Shown here: piece after piece, positions 16,421 through 24,099 of the stretch
Numbering within the stretch: the first letter of the stretch is position 1
How the letters are laid out: each line of letters opens with the position of its first letter
Assembly (NCBI GenBank): GCA_008123405.1
Contig: VSSA01000002.1
Coordinates: forward strand, 344,294 to 408,293
DNA: 64,000 bases
Source of the DNA: Nocardioides sp. BGMRC 2183
GTDB taxonomy: Bacteria; Actinomycetota; Actinomycetes; Propionibacteriales; Nocardioidaceae
Direction: 5' to 3'
Notes under the pieces: generated by a model
Seen by the model: the letters and a program-made list of their open reading frames with translations, nothing else
What the model was told of the DNA's origin: nothing
Databases searched by the model: none
Made by a program: the position numbers and the translations under genes

Positions 16421-17653
16421 TCAGCGCACGGCCATCGTGGCCTCATCGCGGCGGACCGCCACCCACATCACGGTGGCGGCGGTCAGCGTGGCACCCAACA
16501 TCACGACCGCCATCGCCACTCCGTCGGCGCCCCCGAGTCCGACCAGGGGTGCCACGACGCTCCCGATCACGAACTGGGTGAAGCCCATCAGCGCTGCCGC
16601 TGTGCCCGCGCGATGGCCCTGCCGAGCCAGGGCGAGGGCCTGGCTGTTGGGCATGCTCATGCCGTAGCCCGCGACCGAGATCGCCAGCGCGGCGACCACC
16701 CATCCGATGGGCGCGTCGACAACCAGCAGGACCAGCAACGAGCAGGCACTGAGCGCTCCGATCGAGGCTGCGCCGGTGAGGACCCGTGCGGGGCCGTAAG
16801 CGCGAATCAGGATCGGGTTGATCTGCGCCACGACGATCAACCCCACGGCGTTGGCCGCGAACAGGAGACCGGACTGCTGCTCGGAGAGTCCGAAGCGGCC
16901 TTGGAAGATGAACGCCGCGCCGCTGACGTAGCAGAACAGCGTGCTGAACATCAGGCCGCCAACGAGGATGAGCCGCAGGTAGCTGCGATCGGCGATCAGA
17001 GCTCGGTAGGACGCGCGGGTCGCCGCAGCGCCGGCTGGCGCCCGCCGCTCGGGTGGCAAGGTCTCGGGGAACGCGAGCAGGGCCAGCACCAGGAGCGCGG
17101 CGCCGAGTGCGGCGAGCACCAGGAAGACATCGGGCCAGTCCGTCTGCGCGACGACGACGCCGCCGACGGCGGGCGCGACGACCGGGGCGATGCCGATCAC
17201 CAGGAACATCCGGGACATGACGCGGGCGTAGTCACCGCCGGCGAACAGATCCCGCACGGTGGCCATCGACACCACGGTGACCGCCGCGCAGGAAAGTCCC
17301 TGGCCGAGCCGAAGCAGTGCCAAGGTCGTCGCGTCGGCGGCTGCGTAGCACAACAGAGACGCCGCGACATGGCAGCAGAGGCCGACCAGGACCGGCGTTC
17401 GGCGACCAACGACGTCGGCCAAAGGTCCGATGAGGAGCTGGCCGAAGGCGAGACCGACCAGCATGCCGGTCAGCGAGAGCTGGATGTGCGAAGGCGTCGT
17501 AGCGAGGTCGGTGGTCATCTCCGGAAGTGCCGGGAGATACATGTCCATGCTGAACGGTGCCAGCGCCATCAGAGTCGCGACGATGATGAGAACCTTGGTG
17601 GCGCGAGGTCCTCCGGTGGCTGCCGGAGTCGTCGGAGTGTCGGCCGCGGTCAT
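16421..17653 (-). CDS. MFS drug-resistance-type transporter (Bcr/CflA family), 410 aa
   Basis: Inner-membrane proton-coupled exporter with about twelve hydrophobic segments. The first helix carries the Bcr/CflA signature around FSMDMYLPALPEM, and the loop after helix 2 carries the MFS motif GPLADVVGRRTPVLVG. The ATG at 17653 is preceded by AGGAGG at a good distance; the longer frame to 17737 crosses the divergent promoter. It is divergent from the TetR gene at 17767, the classic arrangement of an exporter and its local repressor, and may protect against toxic substrate or intermediates. Confidence 0.9.
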   Translation of the reverse strand: MTAADTPTTPAATGGPRATKVLIIVATLMALAPFSMDMYLPALPEMTTDLATTPSHIQLSLTGMLVGLAFGQLLIGPLADVVGRRTPVLVGLCCHVAASLLCYAAADATTLALLRLGQGLSCAAVTVVSMATVRDLFAGGDYARVMSRMFLVIGIAPVVAPAVGGVVVAQTDWPDVFLVLAALGAALLVLALLAFPETLPPERRAPAGAAATRASYRALIADRSYLRLILVGGLMFSTLFCYVSGAAFIFQGRFGLSEQQSGLLFAANAVGLIVVAQINPILIRAYGPARVLTGAASIGALSACSLLVLLVVDAPIGWVVAALAISVAGYGMSMPNSQALALARQGHRAGTAAALMGFTQFVIGSVVAPLVGLGGADGVAMAVVMLGATLTAATVMWVAVRRDEATMAVR

Positions 17654-17766
17654 CGCTCCTCCTGGTGTGAGAGTGGACGAAGCCTGCGCCCGACGGTCGA
17701 CATCCAACGCTGATCGAATAAGGTACGCCGACGACACCCCGCTGTTCGGAGGAAGGAACGCTCGCG

Positions 17767-18414
17767 ATGGCCCGACCCAAGGTCCCGCTGATCTCGCGCC
17801 GCAAGGCGCTGGAGGCCGCCCTCGAGATCGCCGACACCGAGGGACTCGGCGCGCTGAGCATCCGGCGCCTCGGTGAGGCGTTGAACGTGAACGGCGCCTC
17901 GCTCTACCACCACTTTCGCAACAAGGAAGAGATCCTGATCGGCGTCACGCACCTGGCGCTCGCCGACGTCGCTACCCCACGCACCGAGGGGGAGAGCTGG
18001 CGGGTCTGGCTTCCGCTGAACGCCTACCGGACCCGGGAGGCCCTGGTCTCCCACCCCGAGCTCATCCCGATCATGCTCCGAAGGGCCCCGCTCGGCATCG
18101 GTCGCGAGGAGGTGGAGTCGAGCGTCGTCCGCTTGCAGGAGGAGGGCGTTCCGCTCTCGATGGTTATCCCGCTGATGGAAAGCCTCGAGCTCCTGGCCAT
18201 CAGCAGTGCCCTCCAAGAGGTGGGCACCACGAGTGACCGTGACGGCGAGGACGGCGATGAGTCGCCGACCCCGATGCTCGACGCGGCACTGAAGGGCAGA
18301 GGGATGTCCTCGGCGGAGCTGTTCGAGGTGATGGCCAACTCGATGATCTCGATCATCGAAGGTGCGGTCCAGCTCAAGGAGACCCGGAAGGCGTCGCGGC
18401 GCCGGAAGTCCTAG
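17767..18414 (+). CDS. TetR/AcrR family transcriptional regulator, 215 aa
   Basis: N-terminal TetR DNA-binding domain (residues about 10-60): ALEAALEIADTEGLGALSIRRLGEAL, then the recognition helix in NGASLYHHFRNKEEIL. The C-terminal ligand domain is not diagnostic; a short acidic stretch (TSDRDGEDGDES) lies near residue 160. The ATG follows GGAGGAAGGA. Divergent from the MFS exporter, so it most simply represses that gene. It is also the only TetR protein inside the island apart from mftR, which makes it a candidate for the 19-bp operator family, but no full copy of that operator is found in its own promoter region. Confidence 0.88.
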   Translation: MARPKVPLISRRKALEAALEIADTEGLGALSIRRLGEALNVNGASLYHHFRNKEEILIGVTHLALADVATPRTEGESWRVWLPLNAYRTREALVSHPELIPIMLRRAPLGIGREEVESSVVRLQEEGVPLSMVIPLMESLELLAISSALQEVGTTSDRDGEDGDESPTPMLDAALKGRGMSSAELFEVMANSMISIIEGAVQLKETRKASRRRKS

Positions 18415-18480
18415 GGCCGGTAGCCCCCGGTCGTCGCGGCGTCCGCGTCCAGGGGCGGGCGACACGGTCGACGGATCCCG

Positions 18481-18834
18481 TCAGCCGACCAGGTGCAGTC
18501 CAGCGTCGGAGTCCAGGTCGAGCGTCGACTGCACCTCCTGGGGAAGGCCGGACTCGACGCTGAGGAGGTGCAGCGGCCAGTTGCCGACCTGCCATACGCC
18601 GGCGGTGTAGAGCGCTGACTTGTAGCTGCCGCGCAGATGAGCGAGCGCGGCCTCTGCGGACGGAGCGTTCATGGAGAGCCGGACCGTCGCGGTGTCCGCG
18701 GTGATCTCGACCTCGGGATACATCCAGTCCAGTCCGCTACGGACCGACTCGGTCACCGCGTCCGGGTCCGCGACGGCAGGGAGGAAGCCCGGCTTGGTTG
18801 CGCCGAACCGTGCGGTGTACATCGACCAGCCCAT
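18481..18834 (-). CDS. Hypothetical protein, 117 aa
   Basis: I do not recognise the family. The protein is soluble, with no signal peptide or membrane segment; it begins MGWSMYTARFGATKPGF, has an aromatic stretch around WMYPEVEIT and ends DLDSDAGLHLVG. The pattern of alternating strands with one alanine-rich helix (SAEAALAHLRG) suggests a small alpha/beta fold such as a dimeric ferredoxin-like barrel, which is only a guess. The ATG at 18834 has AAAGG about 9 bases upstream. A large hairpin separates it from the VOC gene on the same strand. Confidence 0.6.
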   Translation of the reverse strand: MGWSMYTARFGATKPGFLPAVADPDAVTESVRSGLDWMYPEVEITADTATVRLSMNAPSAEAALAHLRGSYKSALYTAGVWQVGNWPLHLLSVESGLPQEVQSTLDLDSDAGLHLVG

Positions 18835-18883
18835 GGGGCACTGCCTTTCAGTGGTGAGGCCCCGTGGGGCTGACGGTGAGGGT

Positions 18884-18909
18884 CCGGCCCGCTCGATCGA
18901 GCGGGCCGG
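18884..18909. terminator. GC-rich perfect palindrome, probable terminator after the VOC gene
   Basis: A 26-base perfect palindrome (13-bp arms starting CCGGCCCGCTCGA) between the VOC gene (stop at 18934, minus strand) and the next minus-strand gene. No T-run follows. Confidence 0.55.
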
Positions 18910-18933
18910 CGGCGGATCTCGATTTGTTGGGGG

Positions 18934-19497
18934 TCACTCCGAGGACGGGGCCTCGATGATCCGGCCGTCAGGGAGGTAGATGACGCCCGGGTAGTCCGGG
19001 TCGGTGGCCGGTTCGTCGTTCGCGAGCAGCTCCAGCGCCTCCTCCTTGTCGGCCTCGGTGAGCGGACGGGTGTTGGTCGTGAACTCGACCATGTTGCCGT
19101 CGGGGTCCTTGGTGTAGATCGAGGTGATGAACTCGTGGACGACCTCGCTGACCTTCTGGCCGTTCGCGAGCCAGTGCTGCTTCTTCTCCTCGAGCTCGTC
19201 GAGGTCCTTGACCTCGAAGGCGATGTGGTTGATCCACCACGGCAGGCCGAGGCCCTCGGAGATGGACGGGTCCCAGTCGTCGGGCGTCTCGACGCCGTTG
19301 AGGTGGAGGTCCCACAGCACGAAGTAGGAGCCGGAGCCCTCGGCGGTCTCGTAGAAGACGTGCTTGGTCCAGCCCGCCTTGGATCCGCCCATGGCCTGGC
19401 GCTTGACGATCTTGACGAGCTCGAAGCCCATGACCTCGGTATAGAACTTGTGCGACACGTCGAAGTCCTTCGGCGTGATGGCGAGGTGGTGAATCAC
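18934..19497 (-). CDS. VOC-superfamily (glyoxalase/extradiol dioxygenase-like) protein, 187 aa
   Basis: Metal-dependent paired beta-alpha-beta-beta-beta fold. Expected ligand positions are filled: His in MIHHLAITP, His in WWINHIAFEV, and Glu in DPDGNMVEFTT. The FYTEVMGFELV segment is typical. Members include extradiol dioxygenases, methylmalonyl-CoA epimerases and glyoxalases; at a single fold unit of this size an extradiol-like or epimerase role is possible. The GTG at 19497 follows GAGGAGGGG. A C-terminal tail of about 45 residues (PLTEADKEEALELL...) goes beyond the fold. Divergent from the EthD-like gene. Confidence 0.82.
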   Translation of the reverse strand: MIHHLAITPKDFDVSHKFYTEVMGFELVKIVKRQAMGGSKAGWTKHVFYETAEGSGSYFVLWDLHLNGVETPDDWDPSISEGLGLPWWINHIAFEVKDLDELEEKKQHWLANGQKVSEVVHEFITSIYTKDPDGNMVEFTTNTRPLTEADKEEALELLANDEPATDPDYPGVIYLPDGRIIEAPSSE

Positions 19498-19526
19498 GGC
19501 CCCTCCTCAGGTGGCGACGTTCGGGG

Positions 19527-19545
19527 TCCGGCCGCTTCGGCCGGA
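19527..19545. repeat. Small perfect hairpin in the leader region of the VOC gene
   Basis: TCCGGCCG-CTT-CGGCCGGA, 8-bp arms and a 3-base loop, 30 bases upstream of the VOC start. It could form in the 5' leader; no known riboregulator is recognised. Confidence 0.4.
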
Positions 19546-19604
19546 TCGATCGCGACGGTGGTGTCGTTGCGATGTCCTCCACGGTGGCACCAGGAGAGGT
19601 AAAT

Positions 19605-19618
19605 GTCAAAGGCTTGAC
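19605..19618. promoter_or_regulatory. 14-bp palindrome GTCAA-AGGC-TTGAC in the VOC/EthD divergent promoter
   Basis: Perfect 5-bp arms. It differs by one base from the CAAG-NN-CTTG core known for the steroid repressor KstR2; TTGACG at 19614-19619 may be a -35 box. Function inferred only. Confidence 0.35.
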
Positions 19619-19625
19619 GATTATT

Positions 19626-19641
19626 AGTGATGCACGTCACT
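19626..19641. promoter_or_regulatory. CRP/GlxR-like site AGTGA-N6-TCACT
   Basis: AGTGATGCACGTCACT matches the actinobacterial CRP core GTGA-N6-TCAC with symmetric flanks, 9 bases before the EthD-like start. Confidence 0.5.
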
Positions 19642-19649
19642 GTGTCGCC

Positions 19650-20357
19650 ATGACTGCTGCGCTTGCCCGTCCGAACGCACCCACCGGGCTGATCCGTTCG
19701 GTCGCACCGGTACGACGACGCCCCGACCTCCACTGGGACGAGTTCTCCCGCCACTGGCGTGAGGAGCACGCTGCGATCGCGTCGCGGTTGGCCGGGATGA
19801 CCAGCTACGTCCAGGCGCATGCTCATCCTGACCTCCAGGCTGCCGGCACGCCGGCAGCCTGGAGGTACGACGGCGCCGCCTTCGCCGGATTCGCGGACCT
19901 GGAAGCTTTGGAGCAGATGCGCGCAGACGAGGGCTACCGGTCGCGAGCGGTCGCTGACGAGGCCGAGTTCGTCGATCGCGCCGCGATGGCCGCGGTCCTG
20001 CTCGTCGACGACTGGGTCGACCCGCCTGCTGACCCGGTCGCCATGCGACGGACGGTGCTGGTCTTCGTCCGCGCCGGTGCGACCGACGGCGCCGATGCCG
20101 GGCGCGCCCTGGCTCGTCAACTCGCCGCCGGTGGCGGTGCCGGTCCGTCCGGTTCCGCCTGGAGTCGGGCTCTGGGCCGGGACCCGGGCCTGGCGCCGGG
20201 TGGTGCCGACGGGTGTCGGTTCGATGCGCTGCTGGAGCTGTGGTTCGAGGAGCCGGCGGCCGCCGCTGTGTTGGCCGAGCGGCTCGTCGCGACGCGTGAG
20301 CGGCTCGTCGTCTCCGTCGTCGCGTGCCTGGTGGCAGAGGAGAATCGGGTCATCTGA
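19650..20357 (+). CDS. EthD-domain-like protein, 235 aa
   Basis: The first half resembles the dimeric alpha+beta-barrel EthD family, with SVAPVRRRPDLHWDEFSRHWREEHAAI, where the HWREEH segment matches the EthD helix. EthD-type proteins accompany P450 or dioxygenase systems and include decarboxylase or cyclase-like enzymes of unknown mechanism. The second half (from about residue 130, RRTVLVFVRAG) may be a second copy of the same fold. The ATG at 19650 has no strong ribosome site and lies very near a CRP-like palindrome. A perfect 17-bp inverted repeat lies inside the gene. Confidence 0.7.
   Translation: MTAALARPNAPTGLIRSVAPVRRRPDLHWDEFSRHWREEHAAIASRLAGMTSYVQAHAHPDLQAAGTPAAWRYDGAAFAGFADLEALEQMRADEGYRSRAVADEAEFVDRAAMAAVLLVDDWVDPPADPVAMRRTVLVFVRAGATDGADAGRALARQLAAGGGAGPSGSAWSRALGRDPGLAPGGADGCRFDALLELWFEEPAAAAVLAERLVATRERLVVSVVACLVAEENRVI
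19831..19866. repeat. Perfect 17-bp inverted repeat inside the EthD-like gene
   Basis: ACCTCCAGGCTGCCGGC, two bases, then its exact complement, within codons about 61-73. It would form a very stable hairpin in the mRNA. Confidence 0.85.
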
Positions 20358-20385
20358 CCAGGGGGTAGGCAGCCATTGACCCGAT

Positions 20386-20404
20386 AACCACATGCTGTTA
20401 GGTT
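20386..20404. promoter_or_regulatory. Candidate 19-bp operator (site g) and promoter of the 20474-27436 operon
   Basis: AACCACATGCTGTTAGGTT. A good promoter overlaps it: TTGACC at 20376-20381, 17 bases, TAGGTT at 20399-20404. Confidence 0.75.
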
Positions 20405-20473
20405 TCTGGCCAGGCGTGACCTGGGACACAGATGACGGCCGCCTTCCTCGATCCCCGAGACCAAGGAGCACAC

Positions 20474-21994
20474 GTGGTCACGCACCTCACGGACTGGGTC
20501 GCCTTCAACGCCCAGCGGTTCGGCAGCGAAATCGCTGTCGAGAATCTCGACAACGGTGAACAGCTGACCTGGACCCAGTTCGAAGGTCATGTCGGTCGGC
20601 TGGCCACCGTTCTGCGCGACCTCGGGGTCGGTGCGGGTGACCGCGTCGGGTTGGTCGCCGAGGACGACTGGCGGGTGCTCGCCGTCCAGTTCGCCTGCAT
20701 CCGCCTCCGTGCCATGTATGTGCCGTTCAACTGGCGACTCACCACGGCTGAGATCGAGATCCTCGCCAAGGACGCCGAGCCGAGCATCGTCGTGCACGAC
20801 GGGGCCTGGGCGAGCACGGCGACCACGCTCGCTGAGCAGGCCGGTCTGCCCCGCGCCTCGTGGTCCGACGGCACCGCCGAGCGCGACCTCGACGCCCTGG
20901 TCGCTGCCGCTGACCCGATCGATTACGACGGTCACTACCGGGACGACCAGGTAGCGCAGATGCTCTACACCTCGGGTACGACGGGCCTGCCGAAGGGCGC
21001 TCTCGTCACCCTCGGCGGGCTGGCCTGGCACACCCTCAACGTCGTGCACGAGATGGGCATCGGTGCGCCGCCGGCGCGCTACCTCAGCCAGCTGCCCCTC
21101 TTCCACGCGGCTGGCCTCAACGCGCTCACCATCCCGACCCTGATGTCCGGGGGACGGGTCAGCATCCTGCGACGTTTCGACCCTGCGACGGTCGCCCAGC
21201 TCCTCTCCGACGCTGCTGAGGGCGTCACGAATCTCAGTGGTGCGCCCGTGATGTGGCGGATGATCATGGAGAACTCGCCGAACGACGCGGACTTCTCCCA
21301 TGTACGCGCCGGTCAGGTCGGCGGTGGCGCGATCCCCGCCGACGTCGGCGCCTGGTTCAGTGAGCACGGGCTGGAGCTGCAGGCGGGGTGGGGCGCGACC
21401 GAGATGGGGCCGAGCGTGACGCTGATGCCGAAGGCCTCCCGGGCTGCCAAGGCGCACACGGTCGGGTTCCCGGTCCGGCACGTCCAGATCCGGGTCGTGG
21501 ACCCGCTCACGAACGAGGACGTCGCGCCGGGTGAGATCGGGGAGGCCTGGGTTCGAGGCCCCTCGATCTCGGTCGGCTACTGGCGGCGCGAGCCCGACAC
21601 CGACCCGGACTCCAAGGCCGGTTGGTTCAAGTGCGGTGACGCGATCTCGATCGACGAGGACGGCTACGTCGCTCTGCGCGGTCGCTTCAAGGACATGTAC
21701 AAGTCCGGCGGCGAGAACGTCTTCTGTGCGGAGGTCGAGCGGGTCATCGTCAGCCACCCGTCGGTCCAGGACGCGGCCGTGATCGGCGTACCCGATGAGA
21801 AGTGGGGCGAGGTCGGCTATGCGGTCGTCGTACCGGCCGCCGGGGAGCAGGTGGACGGACCGGACGTGCTGGCGCACGTCGCCTCCCGCCTGGCCAAGTA
21901 CAAGGTGCCGACCCGGGTGATCGTCGTCGACGACTTTCCCCGCAACGTCACCGGCAAGATCCAGAAGAACGTGCTGCGCGACCAGCTCGTCTGA
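20474..21994 (+). CDS. Acyl-CoA synthetase (AMP-binding, ANL superfamily), 506 aa
   Basis: Activates a carboxylic acid to its CoA thioester through an acyl-adenylate. Landmarks: P-loop YTSGTTGLPKG starting near residue 165, GWGATEMGPSV (A5), KCGDAISIDEDGYVALRGR (A7/A8), and TGKIQK with the adenylation lysine at 495 of 506. I chose the GTG at 20474, which has AAGGAG 5 bases before it; the ATG at 20432 lacks a ribosome site. First gene of an operon with two flavin reductases and an HMG-CoA-lyase-like enzyme, so it likely opens a beta-oxidation-type route for a ring- or branched-chain acid. Chain specificity cannot be read. Confidence 0.92.
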   Translation: MVTHLTDWVAFNAQRFGSEIAVENLDNGEQLTWTQFEGHVGRLATVLRDLGVGAGDRVGLVAEDDWRVLAVQFACIRLRAMYVPFNWRLTTAEIEILAKDAEPSIVVHDGAWASTATTLAEQAGLPRASWSDGTAERDLDALVAAADPIDYDGHYRDDQVAQMLYTSGTTGLPKGALVTLGGLAWHTLNVVHEMGIGAPPARYLSQLPLFHAAGLNALTIPTLMSGGRVSILRRFDPATVAQLLSDAAEGVTNLSGAPVMWRMIMENSPNDADFSHVRAGQVGGGAIPADVGAWFSEHGLELQAGWGATEMGPSVTLMPKASRAAKAHTVGFPVRHVQIRVVDPLTNEDVAPGEIGEAWVRGPSISVGYWRREPDTDPDSKAGWFKCGDAISIDEDGYVALRGRFKDMYKSGGENVFCAEVERVIVSHPSVQDAAVIGVPDEKWGEVGYAVVVPAAGEQVDGPDVLAHVASRLAKYKVPTRVIVVDDFPRNVTGKIQKNVLRDQLV

Positions 21995-22036
21995 GCCGGT
22001 CGCACGAACGACAGGTCGAAAGAGGAGGAACCACCC

Positions 22037-24085
22037 GTGAGCGTGGACATCCAGGACAGAGCCGATCAGGACCTCGAGCTGGTCTGGCGGCCTCTGACCA
22101 TCAAGAACGTCACGCTGCGCAACCGGATCGTGCGCTCGGCGCACGGCACCGGCTTCGCCCGGGGGACGGTCACCGACACCCTCAAGCAGTATCACCTGGC
22201 ACGCGCCCGCGGCGGGGTGGCGCTGAGCTTCGGCGAGGGTGGGCAGGTGCACTGGAGCGCCCCGGGCTTCCTCGACCTCACCACCGATGCCATCATCGAC
22301 GGGCTCGCCGACCTGGCTTCCTCGGTCCAGGCCGAAGGCATGAGGTTCTTCCAGCAGCTGATGCATGGCGGCCCGACGCTCTATGCCCACGACGGATCGG
22401 CCCCCTGGGCCGCCTCGGCCGTCACCGACCCGGTGCTCGGCATCGTCCCGCGACCGATGACCAAGACGATGATCGACGAGGTCGTGGCCGGGTTCGCGGC
22501 CGCCGCCGGCCGGGTCAAGCAGGCCGGCCTCGACGGCGTGGAGCTTCACGGCGGTCACAGCTACCTATTCAGCTCGTTCCTCGCCCCCGGCACAAACCTC
22601 CGCACGGACGACTACGGCGGTCCCCTCGAGAACCGGGCGCGTCTTCTGATCGAGGCGCTGCAAGCGGTGCGCGAGACCGTGGGCGAGGAGTTCGTGGTCG
22701 GCGTCCGCCTCTCGCCCGACGGTGCGGACAACCTGACCACCGCCGAGGACATCGTGACGGTGATGGGATGGCTGGAGGACGCTGGCCTGGTCGACTACAT
22801 GAATGTCTCCTACGGCAGTCACTACCGGCGTTCCAAGCTGATCGGGATCACCCGGGAGCCGCACAACTACATGGTCACGCAGGCCACGGGCTCGATCACC
22901 CGCCAGTCGACGCTGCCGACCATGGTGACTGGCCGCGTCCTGACCATGCACGACGCCGAGCAGATCCTGCGCGACGGTGATGCCGACATGGTCTCGATGG
23001 TCCGTGCTCTGATCGCCGAACCAGAGATCGTCCGCAAGACCCAGGAGGGGCGTGCAGCCGAGATCCGTCCGTGCATCTCCTGCGACCAGGCATGCGCCGG
23101 CGGTCTGACCAGCCGCGGCCTGATGGGATGCGTCGTCAATCCGGCGTGTGGCCATGAGGGCAGCCGCGGGGACGAGACCATCCAGATCAGCCCGCGTCGT
23201 CGTACCGTCCTGGTGATCGGTGGCGGCCCAGCCGGCATGGAGGCCGCCCGGTCCTGTGCCCTCGCTGGCCACCGGGTGGTCCTGCACGAGAAGACCGACC
23301 GTCTCGGCGGCCAGCTCAACCTGATCAAGCGCTCCCCGTCCCGCTCCGAGGTCGCCGACCTACTTCCCTACTACGAGCGTGAGTTGGCGCGTCTGGGCGT
23401 CGAGATCGCGTTCGGCTCGGACCTCCGGACCAGGACGGAGGTGGATGCCGTCGGCGCCGACGCCGTCGTGCTCGCAACCGGCGCGACACCCAGGCGCGAC
23501 GGCTTCCAGGCCTGGCGTCCCGGCCGCGCCCCGACCGGCTTCGACACGGCTGAGGTGCTCACCGGCTGGGACGTCATCGACGGCGCGGAGATCACCGGTC
23601 CGGTGCTGCTGGTCGACGAGATCGGCCACTACGAGTCGATCGACGTCGCCGAGCTGCTGGTCCGGGCCGGACACCAGGTCCACCATGTGACCCGCTTCTC
23701 TCACCTCGCGGCCAACATCCCGGTGGCCTACGACTACGCCGCGGCGCCCCACGCAGAGGAACTGTTCAAGGGCAACTACGAACTGCACACCCGCTCTCTG
23801 GTGCACGCCCTGGAGTCAGGCAAGGCGACGATTGCCCCGCTGGCCGCGCCACACCGGCTGCAGGTCGTCGACGTCGGGACCGTGGTGTTCATGTCCGGGG
23901 CCGTGCCGAACGCCGACCTGGCTGCCGAGCTGGAGACGATCCCCGGCCTCTACCCGGTCGGTGACGCCCTCGGTCCGCGCACCCTGGAGCCGGCGATCAC
24001 CGAGGGCTCCCTGGCCGCTGAGCGCTTCGAGGAGGGCTGGACCCGGGCGACCTGGGTGCGCTACTCCGGCGGCAGCTCGGTCTGA
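22037..24085 (+). CDS. Fe-S/FMN/FAD NADH:flavin oxidoreductase (2,4-dienoyl-CoA reductase-like), 682 aa
   Basis: Three-part reductase. Residues about 12-340 are an OYE-type FMN barrel (LHGGHSYLFSSFLAPGTN, RTDDYGGPLENRARL). Cys346, 349, 353 and 365 form the classical Cys-x2-Cys-x3-Cys-x11-Cys 4Fe-4S site. From about residue 385 there is an FAD/NAD(P) Rossmann domain (VLVIGGGPAGMEAARSCALAGH). It would reduce a conjugated double bond of a CoA ester or an enone. The GTG start has AGAGGAGG ahead. It lies 42 bases after the ligase gene and 14 bases before a paralogue with a different cysteine spacing. Confidence 0.9.
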   Translation: MSVDIQDRADQDLELVWRPLTIKNVTLRNRIVRSAHGTGFARGTVTDTLKQYHLARARGGVALSFGEGGQVHWSAPGFLDLTTDAIIDGLADLASSVQAEGMRFFQQLMHGGPTLYAHDGSAPWAASAVTDPVLGIVPRPMTKTMIDEVVAGFAAAAGRVKQAGLDGVELHGGHSYLFSSFLAPGTNLRTDDYGGPLENRARLLIEALQAVRETVGEEFVVGVRLSPDGADNLTTAEDIVTVMGWLEDAGLVDYMNVSYGSHYRRSKLIGITREPHNYMVTQATGSITRQSTLPTMVTGRVLTMHDAEQILRDGDADMVSMVRALIAEPEIVRKTQEGRAAEIRPCISCDQACAGGLTSRGLMGCVVNPACGHEGSRGDETIQISPRRRTVLVIGGGPAGMEAARSCALAGHRVVLHEKTDRLGGQLNLIKRSPSRSEVADLLPYYERELARLGVEIAFGSDLRTRTEVDAVGADAVVLATGATPRRDGFQAWRPGRAPTGFDTAEVLTGWDVIDGAEITGPVLLVDEIGHYESIDVAELLVRAGHQVHHVTRFSHLAANIPVAYDYAAAPHAEELFKGNYELHTRSLVHALESGKATIAPLAAPHRLQVVDVGTVVFMSGAVPNADLAAELETIPGLYPVGDALGPRTLEPAITEGSLAAERFEEGWTRATWVRYSGGSSV

Positions 24086-24099
24086 GCGCGCGGGCATCC

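Noticed and set aside
17702-17720. Possible 19th operator copy in the MFS/TetR divergent promoter (ATCCAACGCTGATCGAATA)
   Set aside because: Only one half-site is good and the right arm does not match GRTT; too weak to list.
20117-22558. 813-codon open frame on the minus strand opposite the acyl-CoA ligase
   Set aside because: It is the antisense shadow of a clear ligase and reductase in GC-rich DNA; the translation is rich in Arg, Gly, Asp and His and has no recognisable domain.
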